A DNA stretch of 64,000 bases, taken from positions 213,559,876-213,623,875 of the forward strand of contig NC_084663.1 of the NCBI RefSeq assembly GCF_028389875.1, read 5' to 3'. The notes under the pieces are model-generated. The model was not told the DNA's origin and made no database searches. It saw only the letters and a list, made by a program, of their open reading frames with translations. The translations under genes and the position numbers were made by a program. Shown here in pieces: positions 24,066-35,589 of this stretch; position 1 is the first letter of the stretch, and each line of letters opens with the position of its first letter. This stretch comes from Rhea pennata. Lineage: Eukaryota; Chordata; Aves; Rheiformes; Rheidae.

Positions 24066-26454
24066 AAATGTTAATGCAGCTCTGTGCCTGCAGACCTGAA
24101 ACAACCACCGTCTGCGTGGTGGCATCCAGGATGGGCACGGTGCCTGCTCCATCTTCCTTAATTCTGTGTCCCACCAATAAACTAGGGCATTATTCAAGTC
24201 TAGAGATACAAGAAAACCTAGGCTGGGACTCGAGGACACACAAAGGAGGCCTTGGCAGGGCTGGAAATTGAGAAAAAAATCTTCAGACACTCTAGGTAAA
24301 TGTTGGCCTTGTTGAAATCCATGTTTAGGAATAAGTTTTTGGTTAAATGCAAATACAAATATTTATACAGAGAGAAAGAGAGGTTGAAAGAAACAAGTTT
24401 TACAAACCCCAAACTGCACAAATTTAAATACATCAAATCTTTTAATAAAAACTAGAACACTGATGCTACTTAAAAAGGACAGAAGATAGGAGCTGGTCTC
24501 TGCTTTCCCTGGAGGAAAACGGTTGGAATATAGTGATCAGACTGTTTCCACTGAGCCTGGACTTTTCTCAGAAAGTCTTCTTTTATCTTTTTTGAGGGGT
24601 CCAACACATTGTATCAGCATTTTCATGAGCTCCAATAATAATAACACTCCTTTTGTCTTGGCTATTTTCACTGAAAGCCCTGGGGAGCAGAGCTGGTGTC
24701 CCAGGACCTAAAGGCTTGTCTCCACGAAGGTTGTTTTACAGAGTCTGAGCTTTTGGGTGGGCATCGATCACCCCAAGGTCCTTGTAATTCTGGTGTTGCC
24801 TTATTCCTCTAAAGCGTTTGTGTGGATCTCTTAGCGGTCCTCAAGACCATGAAGATGACCAAGCTGTGAGTGTGGCCAAACTCCCCTGCAGCTTCCATGG
24901 GGCCTGGCAGGCTCAGCCCCATCCCGAAAAGCTGCCTGTGAGACCCCATTGGCAGGCAGAGTGGGGCAGAAGTTGTTTTTGGAGCTGGTTTTTGCTTCTG
25001 TCCCTCAAGTGCAGGCTGGACCCAGCAACGGCTCTTTGGCACCTCTCACCGAGCACTGACCCAGCCTTGCACCTTCATCTCCCCAGCGTGTGTAATAGCT
25101 ACAGTCCTGCTCCCCTTGGACAGAGCATGACCAAGCCTGGAGGAAAAGCAAATACACAAGCTTGTGTGTTCCTGGGCTCGGCTCCATCTTTATCCAGTGC
25201 AGGGAACAGTGGGGTTTGGGAGCATTGTGTGATTGCTGCAAAATAGGAGGCGCAGGCTCCTTATTACTATATCTCTAATCTACCAGCCCGGAGATGCTGC
25301 AGGCTGAGATGAGTGACAAAATGCAGAGCAATGTTCAACCATGCTTGTGGACTCTGCCACGTGGGAACAGTGACTTATCCAAAGCAGCAGATGACAGTGG
25401 CTGGAAAGAGCCATCAGAGGCTGGAGGGAAGCATGGGGAAAAAATGCCCTGGGCCCAAGAAGTGCAGGAGGTGGGAAGAGACATTGGAAAGGGCCATATG
25501 TTATGTTTGCTCCCGTCAGACAAACTCCTATTAAAATTTAAGTGTAAGCAAAGGAGCAGCAACAGAGCATCATCTCAGGACTTATCCCACCATCTTCATC
25601 TTAGTTGAGTGCTCCTGACTGCTACCTTGCCCTCCACACGTGCCTGTGTGCATGTGAGCACTCCAGCTTTTGCACTGCTGAGGAGACAGCTCTCCTTGCG
25701 TGGAAGCCACTGCCACATTGAGACTACTGCTCTCCAGGTCTAGCCAAAGGAGACCTGAGGCTGGTAAGAGAGAACAGGAGGATTAATAAGGCGTTTTAAC
25801 TGATGGAACAATTTTCATTGCGCAGATGAGGAATTGCTGCAATTAAAAAAAAAAATAGAAGGCTAAACCTAAGGAAATTCACATTATTTTTGATCTAGTT
25901 GGGCTGTCTGAACTAGTTCCAAGCTTGCACAAGCAACTGTCCCAGCAAACGGAGGGAAGGGATGAAAGACGAGGAGTGGCGGCGCTGTCATTACTGCTGC
26001 CGAGAGCAGTCTGTGTCATCGCAGCCTCCTCCACTTCCTGCAGCTCCCAGGCCCTGTGCAAGCCACCAGACAATGCTCCTTTATTATAAGGCCAGAGCAG
26101 GGAGGGGAAAAATAGGACCATTAAAGCAGAGGCTATATTAAGCTATGGAAAACCACAAAAAAAAAAAAAAAATAAAAATAAGTGCCTGCAATTTCAGCAG
26201 TGCTAAACCGGTCCACTGACTCCCCCTTGGAAAGCAATCTAGATCTGACTCGGGTGGGAAAAAGCCTGTGGTAGTAACCATCCCCCTAATGAACAAACAA
26301 AGCAAGACATTTATCTGAGCACTTGATTGCAAAGCTCTGCGCTGCAATTTGCTCCGCTCTGCAAAATAACAAAGCCAAGACACCAGGTAACAGTCAGGCC
26401 AAGAAGTCTGTGAGTCTCATTCCCTACAAGTGAATTTTGGCACAGTAGCTACTT
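24066..26454. other. Non-coding stretch, no supported gene
   Basis: No gene supported. A 16-base A run at 26157-26172 continues as an A-rich tract. I checked it as a retropseudogene tail and found no gene to its left. Confidence 0.6.
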
Positions 26455-26600
26455 CACACCCAATTAATTACTTCAGCACCAGATTATACTTGCAGGCTCC
26501 AATAGAAGTGATAATAGGAACCAATTAAATTAATTTATATTTACTTTGTAAGCATATTTTCCTTTGGTAAATCTTTGCTTTAATTTGACAGATTGGACTC
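26455..26600. promoter_or_regulatory. Candidate conserved non-coding element (homeodomain-site rich)
   Basis: AT-rich block with several homeodomain-type cores (CAATTAATTAC, CCAATTAAATTAATTTA), a 'gataatagg' site and no repeat signature. By appearance it resembles deeply conserved vertebrate non-coding elements. No conservation evidence is available here, so confidence is low. Confidence 0.33.
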
Positions 26601-26709
26601 CAGCATTTTATTTTCGTTAAAAGATACAGAATCCAGAGGAACAAATCCAAACCTTTAAAGCCAAGAAGTCTTTCCCTTTCAGGTTGAAAAACATGCAGGA
26701 CAGGGAGTT

Positions 26710-26724
26710 AAAAAAAAAAAAAAA
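26710..26724. repeat. Poly-A run (15 bases)
   Basis: Fifteen consecutive A residues with no gene-like sequence upstream. Low complexity. Confidence 0.9.
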
Positions 26725-29165
26725 GTATGCACGTGCCCGGGCTAATAAAAACATACCATGAAAAGTGCAGGGAGGTACCAGCATGAGTGTCTTGCTAGAA
26801 GAACATGATCATCTTTAAATCACTGCTTGTGAATGAGGAGGAACTTGGGTGAGGCTGCGTCTCTGGGATGAATCAAGGGCTGGTTCTTATGCAACTTCCT
26901 CGGGGAGATTTTGTGTATACTGGTGCCAAAAGTGCCGGACAGGAGTAGATGCTGACCTTGCAGTGGGTAGGGGTGTGCTGAAATCCTCCTGCTTGCAGGG
27001 CTGTGGGGTTGAGGGAAGCACAAGGCACTTTGTCTCTGCTAGGAGAATGGGACAGGTGGTGGTTAGTGAGACATCTGCACCAGAGCTTGCAACCAGGATG
27101 AACTTTCATGTCGCAGCAGTCAGGCTCATAAAACAGCTTGCCTGAGAGAGAGCTCTGCATTTTGCTGTTGCCTGCTATCGGAGAACCAGCTTGTTAACTA
27201 AAACTGGGATGGTCCCAGGTCATTATATTTTGGCACACCCCTTGAAAGGCTGAATGCCTTTGTGTTGCAGGTAGCATCCTGTCCAGCGGGCGTGTGAATG
27301 TCTGCTCCCTTTGCACGCAGGAAGGGCAGCTGTACTGCACCTTCTTCTGGGGACAGTGCAAGGCAATTTGTGTCTGTAGCAGACTCCCTATAGGATGGCT
27401 CAGTAGTGCATGATTTATAAGCCATGGGATTTTCTCTTCAGTGTCTCAGGGACAATCCTAATGAAGTATAGTATCAGCCAGCTGAAGAGAGTCCTGCCAG
27501 AGATAGGATAAGCCACAAAACTAAACCTGCATCTCACTGCCTGATGCTGTGAGTTTGTATCTCCATTAGCCTTCACTCCTGCCATTGGCCCTTCCTTCCT
27601 CCCCTTTTTCCATCCAATTCTACCCCAGCCTCCCAGAATTCATAGAGTGAAGAATTTTTTTTTGGTCACCTCAGTGACAATATTCCTGAAAATGGTTAGG
27701 TACCTACTTTCTTTTCTTCTCCTGTCCTTTCTCAAGCTCCAACCACAGCAGAAATGTGACTCTAGCAAAACTGCCCTCTCCAACCTTCAGACTTGAGGTG
27801 TGATGGGCCCTTGAGACATAGTTCACATCTCAAGCAACCTCTATTTCTATGCGAGAAGCTTGGAGACTTCATGGCACTTGGAGATCTACCTGAGCTCTCC
27901 ATCACTGCAAAAAGTCTGATTAGTTTTTTCACAAGCCTCTAGCAACCCTAGTGGAGAGTTGTGCTGCTGGGAGAACAGACTGGGAATCAGTATTGAAAAA
28001 GAAATGCGGTTAAAGTCAGTTGTATCCTTACTCTGACCTCCACTGAAGTTATTAAATGTGGACCACACTAAAGGCAACAGAGCTAGAGACATCCTAGATG
28101 AGAGCATGGCCTGGTGACTACATTCTTCCCTCTGGTGCCATTAGGAGAGAAATTTCTATCCAAGCTCCAATAATATCTCTTTGTGCTTATCATGGTGGGC
28201 TGAGTGTTTTCAGGATGAGAGCAAATATGCAGCTCTCATGGTCCTTCACTGGTACTTTGTCTACTTGGATAGGTGCCTGACTGAAGCCTCTATCTTACCC
28301 TCGGCTGGCAAGAACAGAGACACGATGGGAAAAACCTGCCCCTTTCTCGCTTTGCAGTACAAAAGTGAAGCGGCTCACCAAAGTTGCCAAAGAGGCTTTG
28401 GGGACACTTTAATGTCTTTGGAAAGCACTTGAGCTCTTTTTGGGCTCTGGAAATCTGCTACTTCCAACGTTGCTGCTTTCTCAGCCTAGCGTAACGCGTG
28501 GATTTTACAGCCGTTGAGTTGCTACTCATTTTTCACCTCTGGATGGTGATATATGGCTTCTGGAACAAAGGTTAAACCCTCTTCCTCTTCTAATTTATGC
28601 TATTTCACACAGATTGGTGCTGTTGCACTCAGAAGTGTTTTTTGGACAAAATCCCAAAGAATCCAATTTTCTCTTCATTTTGGATGTCCCATGCTTGAAG
28701 TCAGGGAGATATGCAGGTATCATCTCAGAAGACTCACAATCAGGAAGTCTCTCCACAGCAATGTAATGGACAAGGATCTGAAAAAAAGGCATCCACAGGA
28801 CAACCTAAGTACTTCCCCTGGCATGTGTTAGCAAGGCAATAACCTCAGGCTGCCACTAAGCACTGGGCGGGTCCCTGTTTCCTTTGCACACCTGAAGGTA
28901 CATTGCCCAGTCAACAGCCTGCTTGTGCAGAGAGAAGTGCATTCAGCAGGTCAGCAACCTTGTTTGCCCCCTCCAACCCTACTGAGAAAATAAATAATAA
29001 TAATAAAAAACCCCCCAGAAACCAACAACAAGGAAAAATAAACATTGTGCTGAGTAAAGGGCATAGTTCTTTATTGCAGTCTAGACTTCCTAAAGTCTGT
29101 TTTAGCTCATTTCCCTCTCTTGATTTATTCCTTTTCCCTTTTCAGGCTCCACTTGCTTTGTGTTG
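26725..29165. other. Non-coding stretch, no supported gene
   Basis: No gene, RNA gene or repeat recognised. An (AAT)n tract followed by a short A then C run lies at about 28984-29018. Confidence 0.6.
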
Positions 29166-29180
29166 GTGACTGCAAAGGAC

Positions 29181-29380
29181 AACCGTACGTGAACAGTGCC
29201 TTTGGCACTAGCTGAAGCGGTCCCCAGGGGGCTGGGCTGTAGACGGATTCATCGCTGTAAGCCAGAGGTCGGTCCTGAGCTGAACCGGTGCTGGTACCGG
29301 TTTGTGCAGCCGCAGCCCATCCACCGTGACCAGTCACAGATGACTCTTGCTGCGGGTGGTCAGCGTCACGAACCCAGAGG
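29181..29380. other. Short CpG-enriched segment
   Basis: Hand count gives 13 CpG in 200 bp at about 60% GC, clearly above the surrounding sequence. It includes the near-duplicate words 'gaaccggtgct' and 'taccggtttg'. A 75-codon plus-strand frame (29196-29423) covers it but is not recognisable. It may be a small orphan CpG island, part of an exon or a decayed GC-rich repeat. Confidence 0.35.
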
Positions 29381-30636
29381 AAGGCTTTGCTGCACTGTCC
29401 TTCATCTTCAGCGAGGCATTTAACTGCTTTACCACCACACCCCAGGAGCCATTGTTATACTTGGCTTATTCTTCCACCAGATGCAGGGTTTTTTTGCTTT
29501 AAAGGAAAATTTAAAAACGAAAACTATGTGAGCAGAGATTTACAGGCTGAGTTACCACTGGGCCAGGCAGTGGGGGCCTTACGAGCTGAAATAAATCTGC
29601 ACAAATGTTCAAGTTCTGCTTTTCACCCTCCATGAACCCTACCAGATTGACTGAGAATAGTCTCCGTGCTCACCTGTCTAAGACAGCTAAGTTTGGGCAC
29701 CCTTTGGAGCAAGAGATGAGATCTAGCCAGACTGTGCAAGAAGAACCCCAGAAGGAAATCTATGAGCTGCAATTTACACAGACTAGTGTCCATGCACGTG
29801 TGCAAATGTGTTCGGTACAGGTGCCAATAACACAGTGACCATGGACATCGTCTCTTGCAGCTCGGGGAAAAGCGAACTCTGTGCATTGTGTGCTCTTACT
29901 CATCTGAAGATGAAAGGAAAAGGGTTGTTCTCCTGTTTCCCAGTGTGAGCCCTCTCTCCCTGGCTCTATCCATGACTGAGGGTGTAAGAGAAGGGTTTGC
30001 ACCCACCTTGAGTGGTCAGCGCCCCAAGCCATCTCCAAAACAGTAATGCAAGCACAATGCTGGTCACTTCTTGACTTGAATGATGTCACCTATGAGGTGT
30101 TTCTGCAACACGTTCAATGAGCCATAAGGATAATACTTTCTCATTTCTGTGTCTTATTCAGCCCTTTGCCTTTCTCGCTGGAAGCCTCTCTTGTAGTTCT
30201 GAGTGTGTCACTATTACCTTCATTTGGCTCTCTCTCAAAAATTAATTTCTATCCTAACAGTTTTAGGACATGAAATAGTATTATCAAACAACATCAACAT
30301 TTTAACACAGTCAAGGGCCTTACAACGGGAAATGAGACTTTTGGATTGTCTGAATTCCTGTGTCTTCACCCCTCACCTGTCTTGCTGCTTAGGTCCTTCA
30401 TGTTCATTCACTGCTTCAATAAAAAGCTAGTTTGTAGGTTGTTGAAGCTATTACCATGTCAGTTTATTTTGAAAGGCTTTTGAGAGCTGCCCCTAAAAGA
30501 ATGTGAAGAGCCACAGAAAAGATCAAAGGCCTGGGAAAAAGTCTCATGCTAGATTCTCCACCTGCTTCACTTACCAAGGGAAGGTCAAGAGGCTCAAGAG
30601 GGGCAGAAGTTTGTTCTCAGGAGAAAACATCCAGAG
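29381..30636. other. Non-coding stretch, no supported gene
   Basis: No gene or repeat recognised. Frames are short and overlapping. Confidence 0.6.
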
Positions 30637-30726
30637 GCTACACAGCCTTATAGTCTATCAGAGGTTCAAGGCTGGAACCTGAAAGCAGACATATTTCATT
30701 TCAAAATGAGGCCCAGTGCTTTAACA
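30637..30726 (-). mobile_element. Possible MIR-like fragment, minus strand
   Basis: The plus strand reads 'ctacacagcctta', 'tcagaggttcaaggctggaacctgaa', then 'ggcccagtgctttaaca'. This follows the order of a reverse-complemented MIR head and core: 'tcacacag', 'gcagagctgggattagaaccca', 'ccagtgctttaacca'. It is badly decayed and abuts the ancient CR1 that follows. Confidence 0.4.
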
Positions 30727-30727
30727 G

Positions 30728-30944
30728 TGGGAATGATTAAGTGTTGAGACAAAATACCAATGAAAATAGTAGATTCTTCCTCTTTAGATATTTTCAAATT
30801 GTGAGCAGATGCCTGGTGAAACAGAGGCTTTAGCCAAACACAAGTTACTGGGTTCCTTATTGGAGCACGCAATTTTACAATCCATATTATATGGAGCTCA
30901 GAATAGATGATCTTATGGCCCTTTGTGACTTTAAAATCTGTGAA
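30728..30944 (+). mobile_element. Ancient CR1 3' end (reptile-type)
   Basis: Blocks in order are: 'gtgggaatgattaagtgttgagacaa', 'tagattcttcctctttagatattttcaa', 'gcagatgcctg', 'ccaaacacaagttactgggtt', and 'gaatagatgatcttatggccc...gactttaaaatctgtga'. This follows the 3' end of old CR1 families known from turtles and other reptiles, which end 'agatgatctaatggtccc...ggccttaaaatctatga'. It differs from the bird-type 'ggtcccttccaacc' tails elsewhere in the window. It probably pre-dates the modern bird radiation. Confidence 0.72.
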
Positions 30945-31320
30945 GCAGGTAGTTCTGGATCGAAAGGAGACAGGTTACCTCTGGATTTGTGTCTTGAATC
31001 TGAATGACTTCACTGCCTAGGAAGAGACAAAATCTGACTGAAGCTTTTCTCCTTTAACAACCGTGTTGTTAAAAATACAGATTTTACTTCCAAGTCGAAT
31101 TTTTCTGGCTTCAGTGTGTTTATGAGTCTGCCTCTCTCTTTTTGACTGGCTAGAAAATCTTACTTCTCAGGATGATACCAAGCAAAGCCTCTTGGCCTTT
31201 ACCCTCTGTCAAATGTGGTTGAGACTGACCAACACAGTTGGATGCTGTTAAGGAGGGAACAGACAGACATGAGCATGCACACGCATTCTCAACCTGACAG
31301 ACTGATGATTGTATTAGCTT

Positions 31321-31363
31321 TGTTTTTTTTTGTTTTTTTTTGGTTTTTTTGTTTTTTTTTCCC
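31321..31363. repeat. T-rich tract with periodic G, (T8G)-like
   Basis: Four runs of seven to nine T residues are separated by one or two G residues, ending at 'cccagg'. Low complexity. The terminal T-run plus CCCAG also resembles a polypyrimidine tract and 3' splice acceptor on the + strand, but no coding frame follows. Confidence 0.88.
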
Positions 31364-32308
31364 AGGCTAAAAATAGAGGATAATGAAGGGTAACACGTAA
31401 TTGAATGAAAATTTATTTATTAAAGCGGAGATTGGTGGATTTAACAGCATTAGATAAAGCACTTGCTTCTGATAGCAGCGGACTCAGTGGGATCACCCCA
31501 AAGATCTTGTCATGTCATTTGGAGTTATATACTAAATATTACAGTCAGCCTGACTTTATTTATTCTTGGATTCGTAAAAAGTGAGAGTCATTCAGTACAG
31601 AAAACTGGTCCCTGCTCAATTTTCACGAGAGGTTGGCAGCTTACCTTCTAAAAATAAAAACTCAAGTGGTATTCACCATCCATGTGATCTGAGCCGGTTA
31701 GGAATCTATTAAGGGCCTTTCTGGGCTGTGTTTTAGAAGTTAGTGTCTGTCAAGGCTTTACCTTGGGTTTTGCCTTCCTGACTCTGTGTCATGCTGTGTG
31801 GAATAGCTTTGCTCTCTGAAGGAATCCATCTCCCTGTCTTTCCCCCTGCTACCCTCCCACAGGTTTGGGGTTTAGCTGGTTTTTGGTATGTGGTAATAAC
31901 AATTTGTCAGGATGCCAAGTTCAAAGTCTCTAACCTACTGCCAACGTGAAGCCCAAGAGTGAGGTCAGGACTAATCTCAGACTTCTGACCTCCCAGTCGC
32001 ATCCACCATTACTGGATCAGAGGAGAGAAGTGGAAGGGCTTATTTTGAAAGGTTTTAGATTTCAGGTGAGGTCAACAAAAGATTTGGCCAGATGGAAAAA
32101 ATCAAGAGGATAATATGGAGCATATTAAGGAAGATGAAAGGCATCGTGTAAAGCAATCTCCTCCTTAGCCTAGAAAGGAAAGTCTAACTATCAGGGTAAC
32201 CTTCTGGTAATGGCAAGTAAGTCTGAGCCATCAGAAAATGTAGCAGAAACCAGACATTGTCCTGGAGAAAGTAATGCAAATGTAGAGATTCAGAGTGATG
32301 CTCCTGGG
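31364..32308. other. Non-coding stretch, no supported gene
   Basis: No gene supported. The part at 31380-31560 is AT-rich, repeat-free and conserved-looking ('cacgtaattgaatg', 'aatttatttattaaagcgg'); this is impression only. Confidence 0.5.
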
Positions 32309-32387
32309 ATTTTCAAAAGCTCCTAAACAGAGGAGGCCTCAGCCTCCTAAATCAACGGGATTTAGGTGCCTAAATGCTTTTGAAAAT
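32309..32387. repeat. Inverted repeat with 12-bp perfect arms, MITE-like
   Basis: The arm attttcaaaagc at 32309-32320 has its exact reverse complement gcttttgaaaat at 32376-32387. Inside are a second perfect pair (ggaggc / gcctcc at the centre) and partly symmetric 'tcctaaa' and 'tttaggtgcctaaat' words. The core resembles a palindromic family I recall from turtles and other reptiles, with 'ggcacctaaat' near 'tttgaaaat'. The call is a fragment of an old palindromic DNA element; the family is unknown to me. Confidence 0.55.
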
Positions 32388-32609
32388 GCCGTGAGGCATC
32401 TCTCTGCACTTTAAGGAACGTGGATAACCTCTGTCAACCCAGCCTGGAGACTTCATTCACTGCAACTCTCCAACTATTTTGAAAAATTTGGCTCTGTGGA
32501 AATTAATAATATCTGTAGACTCTTACCAGAAGAGTCAGAGAATTCAGGCAGTCAGTTCCAGCCCTGTTTTCCAGCCCATTGGCCACCTCATGGGCCTGAT
32601 ATCACCAGG

Positions 32610-32713
32610 TCATTCCGCGAGTGAGGAATGGAGAGATTTATTCATAGCTATATTGGCAGCCTGTGACAAACTTGGGAAGAGAAACCAGATTTCCTGACCG
32701 CCAGCTCTGAGCC
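32610..32713 (-). mobile_element. MIR-like SINE fragment, minus strand
   Basis: The plus strand reads 'gtgaggaatggagagattta', 'ggcagcctgtgacaaacttggga', 'agaaaccagatttcctgaccgccagctctgag'. This matches the order of a reverse-complemented MIR: 'atgaggaaactgaggca', 'agcaagtctgtggcagagctggga', 'agaacccagatttcctgactcccag'. It is strongly decayed. Confidence 0.58.
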
Positions 32714-34078
32714 ATCGATAGAATGGAAAAAGAGCCCTCCCTTCCCACTCACCCTCAACAAAATAGATTTGCATTTCTGGTGTTGTCTTTTGGACTGATG
32801 ATAGGATTTCTGGTGGACCGAACTTTTCTCCAGTGGGAGGCAGGATGCTCTATGCTCATGCAGTCCTTGGACATGGCCAGAGTACCCCTCTCCCTTAAGC
32901 TTCACTTGTGGGATGCACTTTTTGCTCCCATATGCCTTCTTGCAGCTTCTCTCCTGCTTGGATTTGTCCCACTTCTAATGTCCAGGAGGTTTTGGAGTTG
33001 TGGTGTGTCCAGTGATGGGGATAAGCCAGTCTGACTGGATGTTGACTGTGTTGGCATAGGATCTTGATGTATTTATTTCATCTGTTGACAAGATTACATT
33101 AACAGACAGGTACATACTGGATTAATAAGATAAATTACATAGAAGAGGAATGAATAAATTCACTACATTAGTAAGATCATGGAGATCTGCGAGCATAGGT
33201 GCATACTGACAGACCCCAGTGCCAATGGCGAGGCACCACAGCCCTGAAATGTACTCTCCGTGCACTCTGGCAGGACTTGTACAGGAGATCAAATTTTCCA
33301 TTTTTTTGGATGCTTTTATTAGTGTTTTGGACACAGAGGAACATGGGGAGATGGTGCTATCACTCTGAAAGTGATCTTATCTGGGCTTCTCGGGGCCATT
33401 TGCAGCTTAGAGCTGTACAGCTACTCTTTACGGAATTACCACAGAAATGTGAATATATTAGTATAAACACAAACGTTGTTATAGGCATAAATCAAATCAC
33501 GTTTTAGATTTTTCCCTACAAATTTGAGTGTATTGTAACCGGCATCTTAGTTAGTTCAATTATTTCCTGGAGTTTTCACAGGCCAGAGCTAGAATATAAA
33601 TCATTCTGTTGCAGACAGAATGGGACATGCGAAGGCTGTGGATGTCTCACAGTTCATCCCTGTGAAAGCTTCTTTTATCACCTTTTCCCCTGACTTCTTG
33701 TGGAGCAGCTTCCAGACAGGAGAAGGGTGTGATGGCTCTGGCATGAAAATAATCATCCGTCAAGGACGAACGTTGCAGGTGGCTTGTGTATAACTCATGT
33801 TCTCACCAACACGCTCTCCTGAACAGATGAGTGCGCCACTGGACCTACACCAGCAAGATAAGCAGCATATTTGCTATTGCAAACCAAAGAACCTTCAACC
33901 TGCTGTGAAAATAGGACTATAAATTGTAGTGGAAACAAGTTTTAACAGGAAATGTGGGTTGCGGTGTCCAAAAATAACAGCAATAGAACTGTGAAAACAG
34001 AGTGGTTGATAGGAGGGGAACTCTTTTTGAGACATGGATTTTGATTCCTGTTTTCCTCAACCTGAACCACCTTATCGG
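32714..34078. other. Non-coding stretch, no supported gene
   Basis: No gene or repeat recognised. Confidence 0.6.
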
Positions 34079-34112
34079 GTTTCAATGGGAGCATTGGCAG
34101 GGTCAGGCCCAG
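34079..34112. repeat. Short ancient repeat-like motif
   Basis: 'tttcaatgggagcattgg', then 'cagggtcaggccc'. A related order ('gttgacttgagggggcttgg', 'atcaggcccgg') recurs at 59169-59210. Both resemble 'gacttcaatgggagc...ggatcaggccc', a motif I recall from repeats of turtles and birds. The segments are very short. Confidence 0.3.
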
Positions 34113-35589
34113 TGTGTTGTCATGATCAGCGCTTTGGGGATTTGGCCCCAAGTCCTGAGTCGTAACGGGACACGTGCATGCTCCACCGATGCATTGCTTG
34201 CTGGGCTCTAAACTCTTCGACAAGAGCCTGTTGCTGAATATATGAACCCAGAAATGATCTCTGGGAACAGGCTCATCCTTTCTGCATCCCAGAAATCTTA
34301 TTTTTTTTCTGTACAGTCCATTGCATTTCACTCCATTTCACTTCAAATGCAGAGGGAACTGTTTTTGTAGTTTGTGGTTTTAGCTGGCTGTTCGTCTCAA
34401 AGCTCTTCCCTGCTGGCGGCATGCAGTTATCTTTCTTACAGAGCTAGTACTAGCAATGAAAAAGGCACACATTTGTGTAAAACATGGAATAAAGTTCTAG
34501 TGCTTTTTTGGCATGTCTTATGCATTTCTTAGGAAGAAATTATGCCCTGCACTTGCACGAAGTGCGTTAAAAGCACAATCCCTTCCATGCCTGACTCATG
34601 GCATCCTATTGCCTTCAAATTTGTTGATCACTAAAACAGTAACAGCAGCTGGTCTATATTCTCTCACTATTGCCACATTTATACTGTTTGCTAAAATATT
34701 GACTGCCTCTGAAATGATAATCATAGCGTAATCACGGCAGAGATGGGGCGAAAAATCCAGTTACAGACAGTGACTATAAAGACATATTCTAGCTAAAATC
34801 TTAGACTTAGGGAAAAGCAGTAAGTGATGTTCCCTTGAGGCTGTGACCCAAATCTCCAGTCTTCAGTTGTCCTTCTCCTTTCCCACCTGCTTTGTGCAAT
34901 GTAACCATTTACAACATCAATATTTCTTCTATGTTTTTCCATCATCTTTCTTCAAATGAAGAGGTGGAGGTAGGAGCTTCTCCATTACCCCTGTGCTGGT
35001 CTCACTCAGGACATAGCTTGAGCTGCAAGCAGAGAGAGACTTGGGTTTTCCTACTACGTAAAGAAACCTGAATTACTGAGTTACTATAAATAAACCTAAT
35101 CTGAGTTTTAAACTAAACAGAGTGGAAGTGAGGATCCTTCAGTTTTGTTCTTCTTCAGATCTGAGTGAAGAATTTATCCAAGATAGAAATGACAAAATAA
35201 ATACTAAAAAGATCTGATACAACAAAACAAAAATGCCAGTGGAATTGGTCCTAAGCCATACTCGTTATTTTTCAAACAGCTTTAACACTACACAAACAAA
35301 CAAACAAACAAACAAGCTCCAGTTGTTTTGCTAATTTTTCAGGTTCTAAAACATTAAGAAAAAAATAAACCGTGTCTACTATTATTTGATCACTTTACTT
35401 CAGTGGGAAACTTTGAGAAATTAAATCAATTTCCTTGAGCACCAATTTCTGAAACTGAAGTATCATATCCCCCCAGCTCAGAGCAAAGAACTGGGCTTAG
35501 AAAGGCCATGTTCCTCTCTCTGAAAAGTACAGCATCAGGATTTTTTTTTGAATTTAATGTTTGAAATGTAAATGCTTTGAGCAATGTTA
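34113..35589. other. Non-coding stretch with one microsatellite
   Basis: No gene supported. The only clear feature is a (CAAA)n microsatellite at 35293-35315. Confidence 0.6.
35293..35315. repeat. (CAAA)n microsatellite
   Basis: Nearly six perfect CAAA units in a row. Confidence 0.93.

Noticed and set aside
23832..24290. 152-codon minus-strand frame over the CpG-rich segment
   Set aside because: GC-rich DNA has few stop codons; three overlapping frames of similar length exist and none is recognisable.
26157..26172. A16 run as a retropseudogene tail
   Set aside because: Upstream sequence shows no coding or known RNA similarity.
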